The notes: generated by a model not told the origin, from the letters alone. Shown: positions 7,595 to 15,781, numbered from the stretch's first letter. The stretch is DNA of 27,163 nucleotides from JAQIBY01 sp964418565 (GCA_964418565.1 CAYQMB010000030.1:1-27163), one strand, 5' to 3'. Numbers and translations: made by a program.

Positions 7595-7903
7595 CTATTT
7601 AATTGTATCATCGTACTTATCCATCTTATCACCGATGGTAACGTTTCCTTCAGCCGAGGATTGAATTTTCATGTAGCACAACAGTTTATCAGCACCGGCA
7701 TCGTAACACGCCTGCTGCACTTTTTCGGCCAGTTTTATGGCTTCATCATACGGTGCTTCTATCACGGTTTCAAAGGGGCACACCCTGTATTTAAATCCCG
7801 ACTCTTTTATTACCGCGATGGCTTTGTCCACCAGGTCGTATGGGTGTTTGTTTTCTGCTGTTGGCAATACCTGTATAGCCAGGTTGATCGTTTTATTCGT
7901 CAT
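7595..7903 (-). CDS. MTH1187/YkoF-type thiamine-binding protein
   Basis: A 102-residue protein that fits the thiamine-binding (MTH1187/YkoF) family: an N-terminal beta strand (INLAIQVLPT), then DKAIAVIKESGFKYRVCPFETVIEAPYDEAIKLAEKVQQAC. This beta-alpha-beta pattern with a conserved FETVIE-like segment is typical of small ferredoxin-like-fold proteins of about 100 residues. Members bind thiamine or related pyrimidines and usually assemble as oligomers; the partner here is not shown. The ATG at 7903 gives the right N-terminus and overlaps the end of the preceding gene by 11 bases, so translational coupling is likely. Last gene of the tight minus-strand block. Confidence 0.8.
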   Translation of the reverse strand: MTNKTINLAIQVLPTAENKHPYDLVDKAIAVIKESGFKYRVCPFETVIEAPYDEAIKLAEKVQQACYDAGADKLLCYMKIQSSAEGNVTIGDKMDKYDDTIK

Positions 7904-8720
7904 CGTCATCAATGGGATTATTGTCATCAAATTCATCAAAATCATCAGCTATATCGTCCTCATCCAACTCATTGAGCGACTCCTGCATTTTTGCCTCAAT
8001 AAACTGATCAACTTCTTCAACGGTGAGTCTTTTTACATTGGTTACCAGGAAATTTTCGCTGAGAACATTTCCAAACTGATTAATTTCACTGATAATGTTT
8101 TTAAAAAGAGCGGATATATTGGTTTGCACCGGAATCAGGCATGTAAAGAGAAAATACGATTTTTGGAATTCATTTTCCTCCAATTCGGCATTTTCTTTTT
8201 CAAATTGATAGGTGAGTTCTTTACGGATAAGGGTTTTCTGGATATCGGAATATTCGCTATCCAGATCACCATGCAAAAAGACAACAAAATAGCGCAATTT
8301 GTCACCTTTTCCTCCCATACCACTTGAGATAAACACTTTTTCCTCATCCGAAAACGAAGACTCCATAAGCATCAGGCTTTCCTGATACGCCATGTAAGCC
8401 CAGTCCTCCAATCCTTCATCGGGATTTTCAAGATAGGTTTCAATTGTCCGGAAAGCTTTAACGTCTTCTAGTGAAGCCAGTTGATTGAGGGCTTTTTTCT
8501 TTGATTCGGCATCGGATTCCGGATTGTTGAGATGTTTATCAGCCTGCTCAAACACTTCTTCAGCACCGGAGAGATTTTCTTTCGTAGCTTTAGCGGCATC
8601 AAAATACTTCATCTGCACTTCGATGTCCACCTGCCGTTCCATCACCCGGAAATTATCGCGCTTTTCTTTCAGCAGTTGCTGCAGTTTTTCGTATGCTTCG
8701 TGTCCTTCAAATTCATCCAT
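7893..8720 (-). CDS. Acidic conserved hypothetical protein
   Basis: A 275-residue soluble protein of unknown function. It begins at the ATG at 8720; an in-frame TTG at 8729 is less likely. The N-terminal third is helical and charged (EAYEKLQQLLKEKRDNFRV, then a run rich in A, E and K) and may form a helical-repeat or coiled-coil segment. A middle strand-rich part includes KLRYFVVFLHGDLDSEYS and SYFLFTCLIPVQTNISALF. The last 40 residues are extremely acidic, ending in a run of D/E. No enzyme motif is visible. It lies between an FKBP-type isomerase gene (65 bases upstream) and the thiamine-binding gene (11-base overlap), so it belongs to the same operon. A chaperone-linked or scaffolding role would be a guess. 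Confidence 0.7.
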   Translation of the reverse strand: MDEFEGHEAYEKLQQLLKEKRDNFRVMERQVDIEVQMKYFDAAKATKENLSGAEEVFEQADKHLNNPESDAESKKKALNQLASLEDVKAFRTIETYLENPDEGLEDWAYMAYQESLMLMESSFSDEEKVFISSGMGGKGDKLRYFVVFLHGDLDSEYSDIQKTLIRKELTYQFEKENAELEENEFQKSYFLFTCLIPVQTNISALFKNIISEINQFGNVLSENFLVTNVKRLTVEEVDQFIEAKMQESLNELDEDDIADDFDEFDDNNPIDDDDE

Positions 8721-8785
8721 AAGCTGCAAAATAAAAAATTACTTCCCAAAGGGAAATTCAGCAATGAAACGATCGAAACCACAGT

Positions 8786-9259
8786 TTAGTTTTCGTAATC
8801 TTCTTTTTTTGCTTCTCTTACTTCCAAAACCTTTCCACTAAAATACAGAGTTTCACCTGCAAGCGGATGATTAAAATCAATCACAATGCGGTCCTCATCC
8901 ATTTCTGTGATGAATCCGTCGTAGTGATTTCCTTCATCATCTTCCATTGGAAAGTATGCACCGAGTTCAAAATCGCCTTCATCCTCTCCCACAAGCTCCT
9001 GAAATTCATCTTCAGTGAACTCAACCAGAGCGTCAGGATCATACACACCGAAGGCTTCCTCAGCCGGGATTTCAAACTTAAAGGTATCGCCCTCTTGTTT
9101 TCCTTCCAGCTTAGCTTCAAATATATCGAGCATTTTATCTGCTCCAAAGACAAAGCCTTCCGGATCATTTTTGCGGGTTTCTTCAATCAGTTCACCATCA
9201 AATGATTCAAGCCTCAATTCGTAATGCACTTTAATAAACTTACCCTTGGTAATCTTCAT
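8786..9259 (-). CDS. SlyD-like FKBP-type peptidyl-prolyl isomerase
   Basis: A 157-residue cytoplasmic FKBP-type isomerase/chaperone that speeds cis-trans isomerisation at proline bonds. The order of motifs fits SlyD: KVHYELRL and LIEETRKNDPEGFVFGADKML (FKBP strands), LEGKQEGDTFKFEIPAEEAFGVYDPDALVEF leading into the inserted flap domain, then IDFNHPLAGETLYFSGKVLEV, which returns to the FKBP fold and contains the family's NHPLAG signature. The histidine-rich metal-binding tail of E. coli SlyD is absent; the tail here is charged. The start at 9259 (MKITKGKF) is chosen because the longer frame reads into the antiporter gene; it still overlaps that gene's end by 20 bases. Confidence 0.92.
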   Translation of the reverse strand: MKITKGKFIKVHYELRLESFDGELIEETRKNDPEGFVFGADKMLDIFEAKLEGKQEGDTFKFEIPAEEAFGVYDPDALVEFTEDEFQELVGEDEGDFELGAYFPMEDDEGNHYDGFITEMDEDRIVIDFNHPLAGETLYFSGKVLEVREAKKEDYEN

Positions 9260-10526
9260 GATCTGTTTCTTTTGAATTGTTTTTACTCTTTTTATCTTCC
9301 ACACCGAGCGGAACGGAGTCAATCTGTTCGTCGGGTTTGCTGTTTTTCTTTTCATTCCGGCTGAATCTGATCAACGACATAGCCATCAAAATATTACTGA
9401 CAATGATAACAAAAAGCAGTATTCCCTGATCAAATGCATCTGCCCTGAATTCCGGGGGTATTGCATAATACAGAAGCACGGTGATCAGGCCTCTGGGTGC
9501 AAGGAACAACTGCGGGTTGGTATTCGACCGGCAAAACAAGCGCAACATCAGATACCGGACACCATAAATCAGTGCCAAAAAGGCCACCGAAATGAGCAAC
9601 ACTTTGTAATTAAAAATGCTGGCTACCGTAATGGTGATGCCAAATATGACAAAGAAAAAGGTTCTGAGCACGAAGGATGATTCTATGGTAATGAGTTTAA
9701 AATTGGAATAGATATCCTTCACCTCCTTTTCTTTCAGATATTTTCCAAGTTTTCCCCTGAAAAACAATTGGCGGTTTTTCAAAACCAGACCGAAAACAAG
9801 AATTATCAACAGGGATGATAGGTGAAATTGTTTGGCCACTGCATAAAGCAGAACCAACACAGCAACCAAAAGAAACAATTTTGTTTCCGATTTGATATTT
9901 TGAAAAAGGTATATCAATGTGTAGGATGCCAGTATTGAAATCACGATGGTCAGGAAAATATTAAAAAATCCACCCATCCACATAATTCGTGCAGTTTCAG
10001 CATGTGTGCCACCCAGGATAAAATAAAACACCATAATACCGAGGATGTCGGAGAAGGTGCTTTCATAAATCATAAATTCCCGCTTATCCTCTTTCAGGTT
10101 AGAGACACTGGGAATAACAATGGCGCTGCTCATAATTGACAGGGGAACTGCGTAAAGCATAGCACTGGTAATATCCAGATTGATGATGAGCATAAGCAGG
10201 TAAGTAATGGCTGCACCGCTGATAAAAAGTGAAAAAAGTGCCACCGAAAATGATTTCCAGAGTATTGGCCATTTTTCTTTTGTCAGCTCCAGATCAAGGG
10301 CAGCTTCAAGCACAATCATGATAAGTCCGACAATGCCCAGAACCTCCAGATATGGAAACCAGTTCTGACTCTCCATCCCGGCAAGGTTCATTCCCTGCTT
10401 AATGAAAATACCCAAAGTAATGAGCATCAACACACTGGGAACATTGGTGCGTTTCGCTATCAGATTAAAAAAATAGGAAACGATGATAACCAAAGAGGCT
10501 GCAATGACAATAAAATAGGCGTTCAT
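9240..10526 (-). CDS. CPA1-type cation/proton antiporter
   Basis: A 428-residue inner-membrane protein with about 11-12 hydrophobic helices, typical of the CPA1/NhaP sodium (or potassium)/proton antiporters. The N-terminal TNVPSVLMLITLGIFIK matches the first helix pair, VLEAALDLELTKEKW fits the helix-3 region, and YESTFSDILGIM (E155 to D160) is the ion-binding helix. Most CPA1 members have an Asn-Asp pair there; this one has Ser-Asp. APRGLITVLLYY is the family's arginine-glycine motif in a late helix. A charged cytoplasmic tail of about 35 residues follows. It regulates internal pH or sodium. Only 11 bases separate it from the barrel protein upstream, and its end overlaps the isomerase gene. 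Confidence 0.88.
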   Translation of the reverse strand: MNAYFIVIAASLVIIVSYFFNLIAKRTNVPSVLMLITLGIFIKQGMNLAGMESQNWFPYLEVLGIVGLIMIVLEAALDLELTKEKWPILWKSFSVALFSLFISGAAITYLLMLIINLDITSAMLYAVPLSIMSSAIVIPSVSNLKEDKREFMIYESTFSDILGIMVFYFILGGTHAETARIMWMGGFFNIFLTIVISILASYTLIYLFQNIKSETKLFLLVAVLVLLYAVAKQFHLSSLLIILVFGLVLKNRQLFFRGKLGKYLKEKEVKDIYSNFKLITIESSFVLRTFFFVIFGITITVASIFNYKVLLISVAFLALIYGVRYLMLRLFCRSNTNPQLFLAPRGLITVLLYYAIPPEFRADAFDQGILLFVIIVSNILMAMSLIRFSRNEKKNSKPDEQIDSVPLGVEDKKSKNNSKETDHEDYQG

Positions 10527-10537
10527 TTACTTTATTT

Positions 10538-11113
10538 TTAGAACATTAAACTAACACTTATTACCGGATTTCTGGTTGGGGAATAGACTTTTTCATTAAA
10601 ATTATACAAAAATAAAATAAGGGCATAACTGCGTTTGCCGGCCGGCAATTTTAACCCGGCACCGGCAAGGGGCTGCCATAGCCAAAATCGTTCATTTCTT
10701 ATCTGAGTAAAATCCATTTCAGGATCCATATTAAGCGCACTGACTTCAGCATACAATATCAACGAACCAGCTCCATCACCAAGCGGAAGTACATCACTCA
10801 GGTTTTGTATCAGAGCATAATTGGTAAAAGCTGAAACACCGTATATGCTTGTGCTGTAATTGTAATAGTTGTTTTTATAGTAAAGGTAACTCCCTCCCAC
10901 ACCGGTAAACCACCTGGGATGCAGCATGTAGCTAACCCGGGGTGATATGTCTACCATGGTAATATTACCAAAGGAAAGCCCCAGTCCACCGCCAAAACGC
11001 AAACGCTGGTTCCACGGGATGCGTTCCTCCTCCTCTTCTACGGGCAGGCTGTATTGTGCCCACACAGTAGAGCTAAGAGCGAACAAAAGTAATATTATCA
11101 GTAATTTCTTCAT
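10538..11113 (-). CDS. Putative outer-membrane beta-barrel protein
   Basis: A 191-residue exported protein. The signal peptide MKKLLIILLLFALSSTVWAQ ends in a canonical cleavage site. The mature part starts with an acidic EEEEER linker, followed by alternating aromatic/hydrophobic strands (LRFGGGLGLSFGNITMVDIS, RWFTGVGGSYLYYKN, SLILYAEVSALNMD, RSYALILFLYNFNEKV), ending with a terminal phenylalanine (ISVSLMF), the usual C-terminal signature of an outer-membrane barrel. I estimate 8-10 strands. It has no known named family that I can assign. Its ATG overlaps the stop of the upstream GH3 gene by four bases (ATGA), a sign of translational coupling. Confidence 0.8.
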   Translation of the reverse strand: MKKLLIILLLFALSSTVWAQYSLPVEEEEERIPWNQRLRFGGGLGLSFGNITMVDISPRVSYMLHPRWFTGVGGSYLYYKNNYYNYSTSIYGVSAFTNYALIQNLSDVLPLGDGAGSLILYAEVSALNMDPEMDFTQIRNERFWLWQPLAGAGLKLPAGKRSYALILFLYNFNEKVYSPTRNPVISVSLMF

Positions 11114-14079
11114 TTTTCATCCATTATTGCCTGGTAAAAAACGTCCTGTACATTGGTTCTGGTATCCAGTTTCATCAGCTTTCGGTTATCCATATCGGGA
11201 TACACACGATTTGACAAAAAGAGCACCATGAGATCAGTTTTGGGGTCTACCCAGGCAAGAATACCGGTAAACCCCGTATGACCAAAGCTTTCCGGTGAAG
11301 CATGCACACATGCCGGACCGGTTTCAGGATCGGTAACAACCGGTTTATCAAACCCCAGTCCGCGCCGGTTTTCCTCCGGATTTCGCAAGGGGCTGCTAAA
11401 CAACTGTAAGGTTTCCGGATGTATGTAGGCATTTCCCCCATAATGTCCTTTGTTTAGAAACATCTGCATCATTTTAGCCAGATCGTTGGCAGTAGAAAAC
11501 ACTCCGGCATGGCCCGAAACACCACCCAGCATAGCCGCTCCCTGATCATGAACATAACCCTGCAGAACCTGTTTTCTAAAAATTTTGTCATATTCTGTGG
11601 GGACAATGCGTGATTCCGGAAACTCATTTAATGGTTTATACCCCATGCTGGTAGCACCCAATGGTTGATAAAACACAGAATCCACCCATTCATCCAGGGG
11701 GCAACCCGTTTTCTGTTCGATCAATTCCCTCATCAGGTAAAAGCCAAGATCAGAGTACTTATAGGCTTTGCGGTATCGCAAATCCGACTCCATAATTTCA
11801 TGCAGAATGGTATCGCGGATTGTATGAAGGGTATACATGTCTTTAGCTACATGCACGTCCATCGTTTTGGTACATTTATCAGCGTAAAAATTTGAATACG
11901 ACTCCTCTTCAATGGTTTGCTTATAAAAGGGAATCCAGGGTTTCAGTCTGGCCTGATGGGTAAGCACATCCTTTATCATCAAATCTCCCTTATTGCTACC
12001 GTTCAGCCATGGCAGGTGATCACCCAATCTGTCATTCAGTCTGATTTTTCCTTCATCATACAATTGCATTAAAGATGCGGTGCTGGCAACAATTTTTGTC
12101 ACGGAAGCCAGATCGTAAATATCTGATGATCTGATCTTTTTTGTTTTATCATAGGTATGGTGGCCGTAACATTTATGAAAAAATACTTTCCCGTGCCTTG
12201 CGGCAAGCACCTGAGCTCCTGGTGTAGCACGTTCTTCAATGGCTTCATTAACAAGTGAATCAACCTTATAAAACAGAGCTGAATTTATTCCAGACTGTTC
12301 AGCCACATTGGTATAGCCCAGGCGCAGCTTATGGGTTGATAAGCCAGAGCCGGCATGGTATTTCTTATTTATGGATACAGGAAGGCGTCCCTTGTAAGGC
12401 AATCCTCCAAAAATCATCTGGGCAGCCACATCCTGAGTGAGTTCACGATCGTTATAGGCAACAATCAATCCGCCGAGTTTATCAATGCCGTTAAAATCAC
12501 GCAATGCATACGGATTTCCAAAAAAACTAAGCACTACCTGTGTTTTATCACTGAGCCGGCTGATAACATCCATGGCTTCAGCGGAAAAACCAAAATTACG
12601 CGAGGGCGAACGGTTGGTATTTGTCAGAGAAACAAAAACGATATCCGTATCGGCCAACTCATCGATTAAACCCTGCTTACCGAAATTCTCAGCATCATGA
12701 TAGTACACATAAGCCGGTACATCAGCATAATCCTTCAGACGCAATTGAAAACTGTTTTCTTTATGATTGCCGATATCAAGGGATGCCATGCTCACACCGG
12801 CCACATTCTCTACCGGAAGTATATTGTCTTTATTATGAACCAGAGTGATAGCATGTTCCGTAATTTCACGTTGTATAAGACGTGCATCCGGATTCGTAAG
12901 CAGATGGTAAATGTTGTCTGTACTGATTTGCACACTATCGTTTCCAAGGCCCATCCACTGTTTGGCAGCCAGTATTTTACGCACACGCTGATCAAGCTCT
13001 GCCTCACTGATGGTTCCGTTTTCTATTGCCTCATTCATTTTTTCAACGGCGAGCGGAACATCCTGTGGAAACAGGAGAATATCATTGCCTGCAACAAATG
13101 CCTGCACTTCAACCTCACCAGGCTGGTAATAATCCGAAATGGCTTTCATGTTCAGGGCATCGGTGAAAACCAGGCCGGAAAAGCCCAAATCTTTTCGCAA
13201 AAGACTGTCAACAATAAGCGGTGATAAGGTTGATGCTCTGTTTGGTTCGGGATCCAGTTCAGGTATGTACAAATGTGCAACCATAACCCCACCAATTCCG
13301 GCATTTATAAGCTTTCTGAACGGATACAACTCCACAGAATCAAGCCTGTTTCTGTCATGATTGATAACCGGCAGGGCTTTATGAGAGTCGGTATCGGTAT
13401 CGCCGTGTCCGGGGAAATGCTTTGCTACGGCCAGCACATGCTGATCCTGCATACCTTTTGAAAAATAGTAGGCCTTTTGCGCCACAAGTCCGGGATCTTC
13501 GCCGTAAGCACGGCTGTTTATAACCGGGTTTTGCGGATTCACATTCACATCCACCACCGGTGCAAAATTGATGTGTACACCGAGTGCTCTTAGCTGCCGG
13601 GCATATTCTTTACCTGTACGGTATATAAGGTCATTATCCTGCACAGCACCCACCATCATTTGGCGGGGATAAAGAATGGTTGTATCCAGGCGCATGGACG
13701 GGCCCCATTCGGCATCCATGGCAATCATCAGTGGCATTTTTGCAGATTTCTGATACCGGTTCACTAACTTAAGTTGCCGTTTTGGTCCTCCCTGCATAAA
13801 AATCAGACCGCCAATATGATGCTCTTTTACCAAATAATTGATGTAATCTTCATCCTTCTCTGTTTTGTTGGAATATGCTGCCACCATAAACAACTGCCCG
13901 ATCTTTTCATCCAGGCTCATGCTGTTCATAACAGAATCAACCCAAACCGTATCAGAGATAAGGTATGGAGGATTTTGTGCCCTGAATTCAGGAGCCTTTT
14001 TATCATCCAGATCACCTCCGCCAAAGGAGAAGGAAATCAGGATGGCTAGCGTCAAACCGGTATACAACATAAATTTCAT
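11110..14079 (-). CDS. Periplasmic GH3 N-acetylhexosaminidase fused to a beta-lactamase-like serine hydrolase
   Basis: A 989-residue two-domain exported protein. After a Sec signal (MKFMLYTGLTLAILISF) comes a NagZ-type glycoside hydrolase family 3 domain (about 35-400), with the catalytic His/Asp loop KHFPGHGDTDTDSH (residues 220-233) and the nucleophile D307 in FTDALNM. NagZ cleaves N-acetylglucosamine from muropeptides in cell-wall recycling. The C-terminal half is a class C beta-lactamase-like (S12) domain: SVTK with S659 and K662, YSD in YKYSDLGFYLM, and HTG at 934-936 (GHTGFTG). The two domains are joined by a GH3 C-terminal type region. Such fusions occur in Bacteroidota. An upstream ATG at 14130 would hide the signal peptide. 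First gene of the operon. Confidence 0.9.
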   Translation of the reverse strand: MKFMLYTGLTLAILISFSFGGGDLDDKKAPEFRAQNPPYLISDTVWVDSVMNSMSLDEKIGQLFMVAAYSNKTEKDEDYINYLVKEHHIGGLIFMQGGPKRQLKLVNRYQKSAKMPLMIAMDAEWGPSMRLDTTILYPRQMMVGAVQDNDLIYRTGKEYARQLRALGVHINFAPVVDVNVNPQNPVINSRAYGEDPGLVAQKAYYFSKGMQDQHVLAVAKHFPGHGDTDTDSHKALPVINHDRNRLDSVELYPFRKLINAGIGGVMVAHLYIPELDPEPNRASTLSPLIVDSLLRKDLGFSGLVFTDALNMKAISDYYQPGEVEVQAFVAGNDILLFPQDVPLAVEKMNEAIENGTISEAELDQRVRKILAAKQWMGLGNDSVQISTDNIYHLLTNPDARLIQREITEHAITLVHNKDNILPVENVAGVSMASLDIGNHKENSFQLRLKDYADVPAYVYYHDAENFGKQGLIDELADTDIVFVSLTNTNRSPSRNFGFSAEAMDVISRLSDKTQVVLSFFGNPYALRDFNGIDKLGGLIVAYNDRELTQDVAAQMIFGGLPYKGRLPVSINKKYHAGSGLSTHKLRLGYTNVAEQSGINSALFYKVDSLVNEAIEERATPGAQVLAARHGKVFFHKCYGHHTYDKTKKIRSSDIYDLASVTKIVASTASLMQLYDEGKIRLNDRLGDHLPWLNGSNKGDLMIKDVLTHQARLKPWIPFYKQTIEEESYSNFYADKCTKTMDVHVAKDMYTLHTIRDTILHEIMESDLRYRKAYKYSDLGFYLMRELIEQKTGCPLDEWVDSVFYQPLGATSMGYKPLNEFPESRIVPTEYDKIFRKQVLQGYVHDQGAAMLGGVSGHAGVFSTANDLAKMMQMFLNKGHYGGNAYIHPETLQLFSSPLRNPEENRRGLGFDKPVVTDPETGPACVHASPESFGHTGFTGILAWVDPKTDLMVLFLSNRVYPDMDNRKLMKLDTRTNVQDVFYQAIMDEK

Positions 14080-14093
14080 ATTTCTTCGCAAAA

Positions 14094-14101
14094 CAAATAT
14101 A
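14094..14101 (-). promoter_or_regulatory. -7 box of the minus-strand operon
   Basis: On the minus strand this reads TATATTTG, ending 14 bases before the ATG at 14079. A TTG about 23 bases further upstream (14125-14127) may be the -33 element. Confidence 0.5.
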
Positions 14102-14289
14102 CCATTCCGGCCCGTACAGCAATGCAACAATCATGCAATTTATTAACCAATGCTTGTTAGCAACCTGCCACAATCCAAACCAAAATATGATCAGCTAATT
14201 TTTTTCTATATTTTACTAAAATCATTTTTTCAAATGTACCTCACAAATCTGACGTTTTTTGCGTATTTTGAAACGGATTTATTTGGGAC

Positions 14290-14402
14290 ATTGTTAATAA
14301 TCAAAGCTAAATCAAGCTGTTAATATGTTCTTCATCCATTAGACTAAAATTGATCAACTACACTTCCATAAAGGTAAAATCACTATCCTGGATTGTTAAT
14401 AA
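14290..14402. repeat. Repeated ATTGTTAATAA motif in AT-rich DNA
   Basis: ATTGTTAATAA occurs exactly at 14290-14300 and 14392-14402, with a partial TGTTAATA at 14318-14325. It sits in an AT-rich gap between the divergent minus-strand operon and the candidate RNA. It could be protein-binding sites; no regulator is known. The first 300 bases of the gap hold nothing else that I can identify. Confidence 0.35.
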
Positions 14403-14451
14403 CATGTTTATTTTCATGTTGATATCCTGCTTGTCAGAACAAAAATAAAAC

Positions 14452-14483
14452 TTGCAAAATGACCTGTTTGCATCGTATATTTA
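14452..14483 (+). promoter_or_regulatory. Candidate promoter of the structured RNA
   Basis: TTG at 14452-14454, a 21-base spacer, then TATATTTA at 14476-14483. It fits the Bacteroidota -33/-7 pattern except for the last base of the -7 box. Transcription would start near 14490, just before the first RNA stem. Confidence 0.4.
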
Positions 14484-14486
14484 TAA

Positions 14487-14954
14487 TGTCAGGTGAGAGA
14501 TAAAAGCCTGTTGAAACGGGAATACTTGCAGAAGAGTCTTTTTCTACGGAAGAAGAAAGTTCTGCAACGGCCTTCAACAAGAAACGATACCGCAAGGTTT
14601 CGGAGATGAGATGACGCCCCCGTTGAAACCAGGTGATTTGTTTGAGAATGCAGAGATGCATAAAACGAATCACTTCGGCAGAAACCAGGCAAATGTGAAA
14701 TTGCAAAGGACTGTTGGCATTCGGAAACCAGATGAATGTGAAAACATCACACAAAAAAGGGATAAAGCCCTATGTTCCGAATGAAAAAGCCGGACAAAAG
14801 GTGTTACACCTCAAACCGGTCAGGGTTCAGCACCTCGTTTGCCACAAAGGTTATAACGAAAGCTGGACAGGTTTAATAACTGTAACCTGATAGCATGCGG
14901 AGCTACGGTATAAGCATAGCTAAGGGGACATCGCAGAGATGATCCCCTTTACTG
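14487..14954 (+). ncRNA. Candidate large structured non-coding RNA
   Basis: About 465 bases without an intact gene but dense in perfect, ordered stems: TGTTGAA/TTCAACA (14509-14515 with 14573-14579) enclosing TTGCAGAA/TTCTGCAA (14526-14533 with 14560-14567); GTGATT-GTTT-ATGCA closed by a GAGA tetraloop and matched by TGCAT-AAAC-AATCAC (14633-14673); CATTCGGAA/TTCCGAATG (14718-14726 with 14775-14783) around AGGG/CCCT; AGGTGT/ACACCT (14799-14811); CAGC..TCGTT/AACGA..GCTG (14828-14865); CAGGTT/AACCTG (14868-14889); AGCTA/TAGCT (14901-14921). A terminator closes it. Motifs of RNase P RNA, tmRNA, SRP RNA and group I/II introns were not recognised. An alternative is a decayed gene: one frame is protein-like in two pieces but has internal stops. 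Confidence 0.5.
14922..14954 (+). terminator. Strong terminator of the candidate RNA
   Basis: AAGGGGA (14922-14928) pairs with TCCCCTT (14943-14949), continued inward by CATC/GATG around a GCAGA loop with one bulged A. A T-rich tail follows, broken by ACTG. Confidence 0.7.
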
Positions 14955-15236
14955 TTTTTAGCCACACCACCACCATCCATTTGCATAACCTGTTGGTTTT
15001 GACGCTGCATGAGGTTTGCGGATCACAGCAGGCTCCCAGGTAAATTAGCGGCCTGGCCGATGTTTCAAAAACACATGCCAACCAAACGATTGATCATTGT
15101 TGTGGATATAAAGACGCACTGGTTTGGGTATCGTAAAGAAAGACGCACGGCCGGGCGACTCTGCTACATTATTAATCCCAACATATCATCAACAGAAAAA
15201 ACCGTGTGCCTGAACAGAACGGAAAGAATTAAGCTT
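14955..15236. other. Gap without recognisable gene
   Basis: Between the RNA terminator and the xseB promoter I see no convincing gene. A 78-codon frame at 15009-15245 has no family resemblance. AAAGACGCAC occurs twice (15110-15119 and 15139-15148). Confidence 0.5.
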
Positions 15237-15266
15237 TTTGCCTAATCCATGATTTTCGTATTTTTG
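15237..15266 (+). promoter_or_regulatory. xseB promoter
   Basis: TTTG at 15237-15240, an 18-base spacer, then TATTTTTG at 15259-15266. Both elements match the Bacteroidota consensus. The -7 box ends only four bases before the ATG, so the transcript is probably leaderless or nearly so. Confidence 0.6.
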
Positions 15267-15270
15267 CTGT

Positions 15271-15471
15271 ATGGAAAAAAAGAAATTAACATACAATCAG
15301 GCTGTTGAAGAAATTCAGGATATAATTGCCCGCATTGAGGCGGAGTCATTGGATATGGATGAATTATCCAAAGTCACAGCACGTGCTCTGGAGCTTATTA
15401 AATTCTGCAAAATCAAACTTCGCAGCACCGAAGAGGATATTGAAAAAATGCTTGAAGATTTAACCTCCTGA
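15271..15471 (+). CDS. xseB: Exodeoxyribonuclease VII small subunit
   Basis: A 66-residue protein with the whole XseB signature: LTYNQAVEEIQDIIARIEAESLDMDELSKVTARALELIKFCKIKLRSTEEDIEKML, a two-helix hairpin. Together with XseA it forms the ATP-independent enzyme that degrades single-stranded DNA into oligonucleotides; several small subunits coat the coiled coil of the large one. The family length is 60-85 residues. The gene usually sits next to xseA, which is not in this window. It appears to be transcribed alone. Confidence 0.93.
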   Translation: MEKKKLTYNQAVEEIQDIIARIEAESLDMDELSKVTARALELIKFCKIKLRSTEEDIEKMLEDLTS

Positions 15472-15496
15472 TCATTCACGGATCAAGATTTTTTAA
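15469..15496 (+). terminator. Weak terminator of xseB
   Basis: TGATC (15469-15473, overlapping the stop codon) pairs with GATCA (15481-15485), then six T residues after AGA. The stem is only five base pairs. The remaining gap to 15781 is AT-rich, and I see no gene in it. Confidence 0.4.
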
Positions 15497-15781
15497 GGAT
15501 AGAAAACAAAATCAGGCATACAATTTAAATAGGTTAAGGGAATAATTCATTTCATCTTTATGCTAAGCCTTAAGGGCTCAAACATTGTTCATTGAAAATT
15601 GAGAGTTTACCAGCAATGAAAATCCAGGTATATAATCCCCACCATTTTTGATTGATCCTCCAACACGGTATTATTAATACTGATACTTAGGATTATCATG
15701 AATATTCTATAAATTAAATCCACGATTTTATAATTAGACCAACTTCCTTTATTTTCAATGCATCCGTTTCACTTTCTATCC

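Noticed and set aside
14290..14402. Replication origin with DnaA boxes
   Set aside because: The repeated TGTTAATAA differs from TGTGGATAA at two positions, and no dnaA, dnaN or other origin-linked gene is present.
14434..14754. 106-codon minus-strand frame in the gap before xseB
   Set aside because: Residue composition is odd (rich in F, I, C) and no family is recognisable. The plus strand carries ordered RNA stems, a better explanation.
14487..14954. RNase P RNA or tmRNA
   Set aside because: The conserved GAGGAAAGTCC-type core of RNase P RNA and the GGGGCTGA start and CCA end of tmRNA are absent.
15009..15245. 78-codon plus-strand frame
   Set aside because: No signal, motif or promoter; the codon pattern is unlike real genes here.
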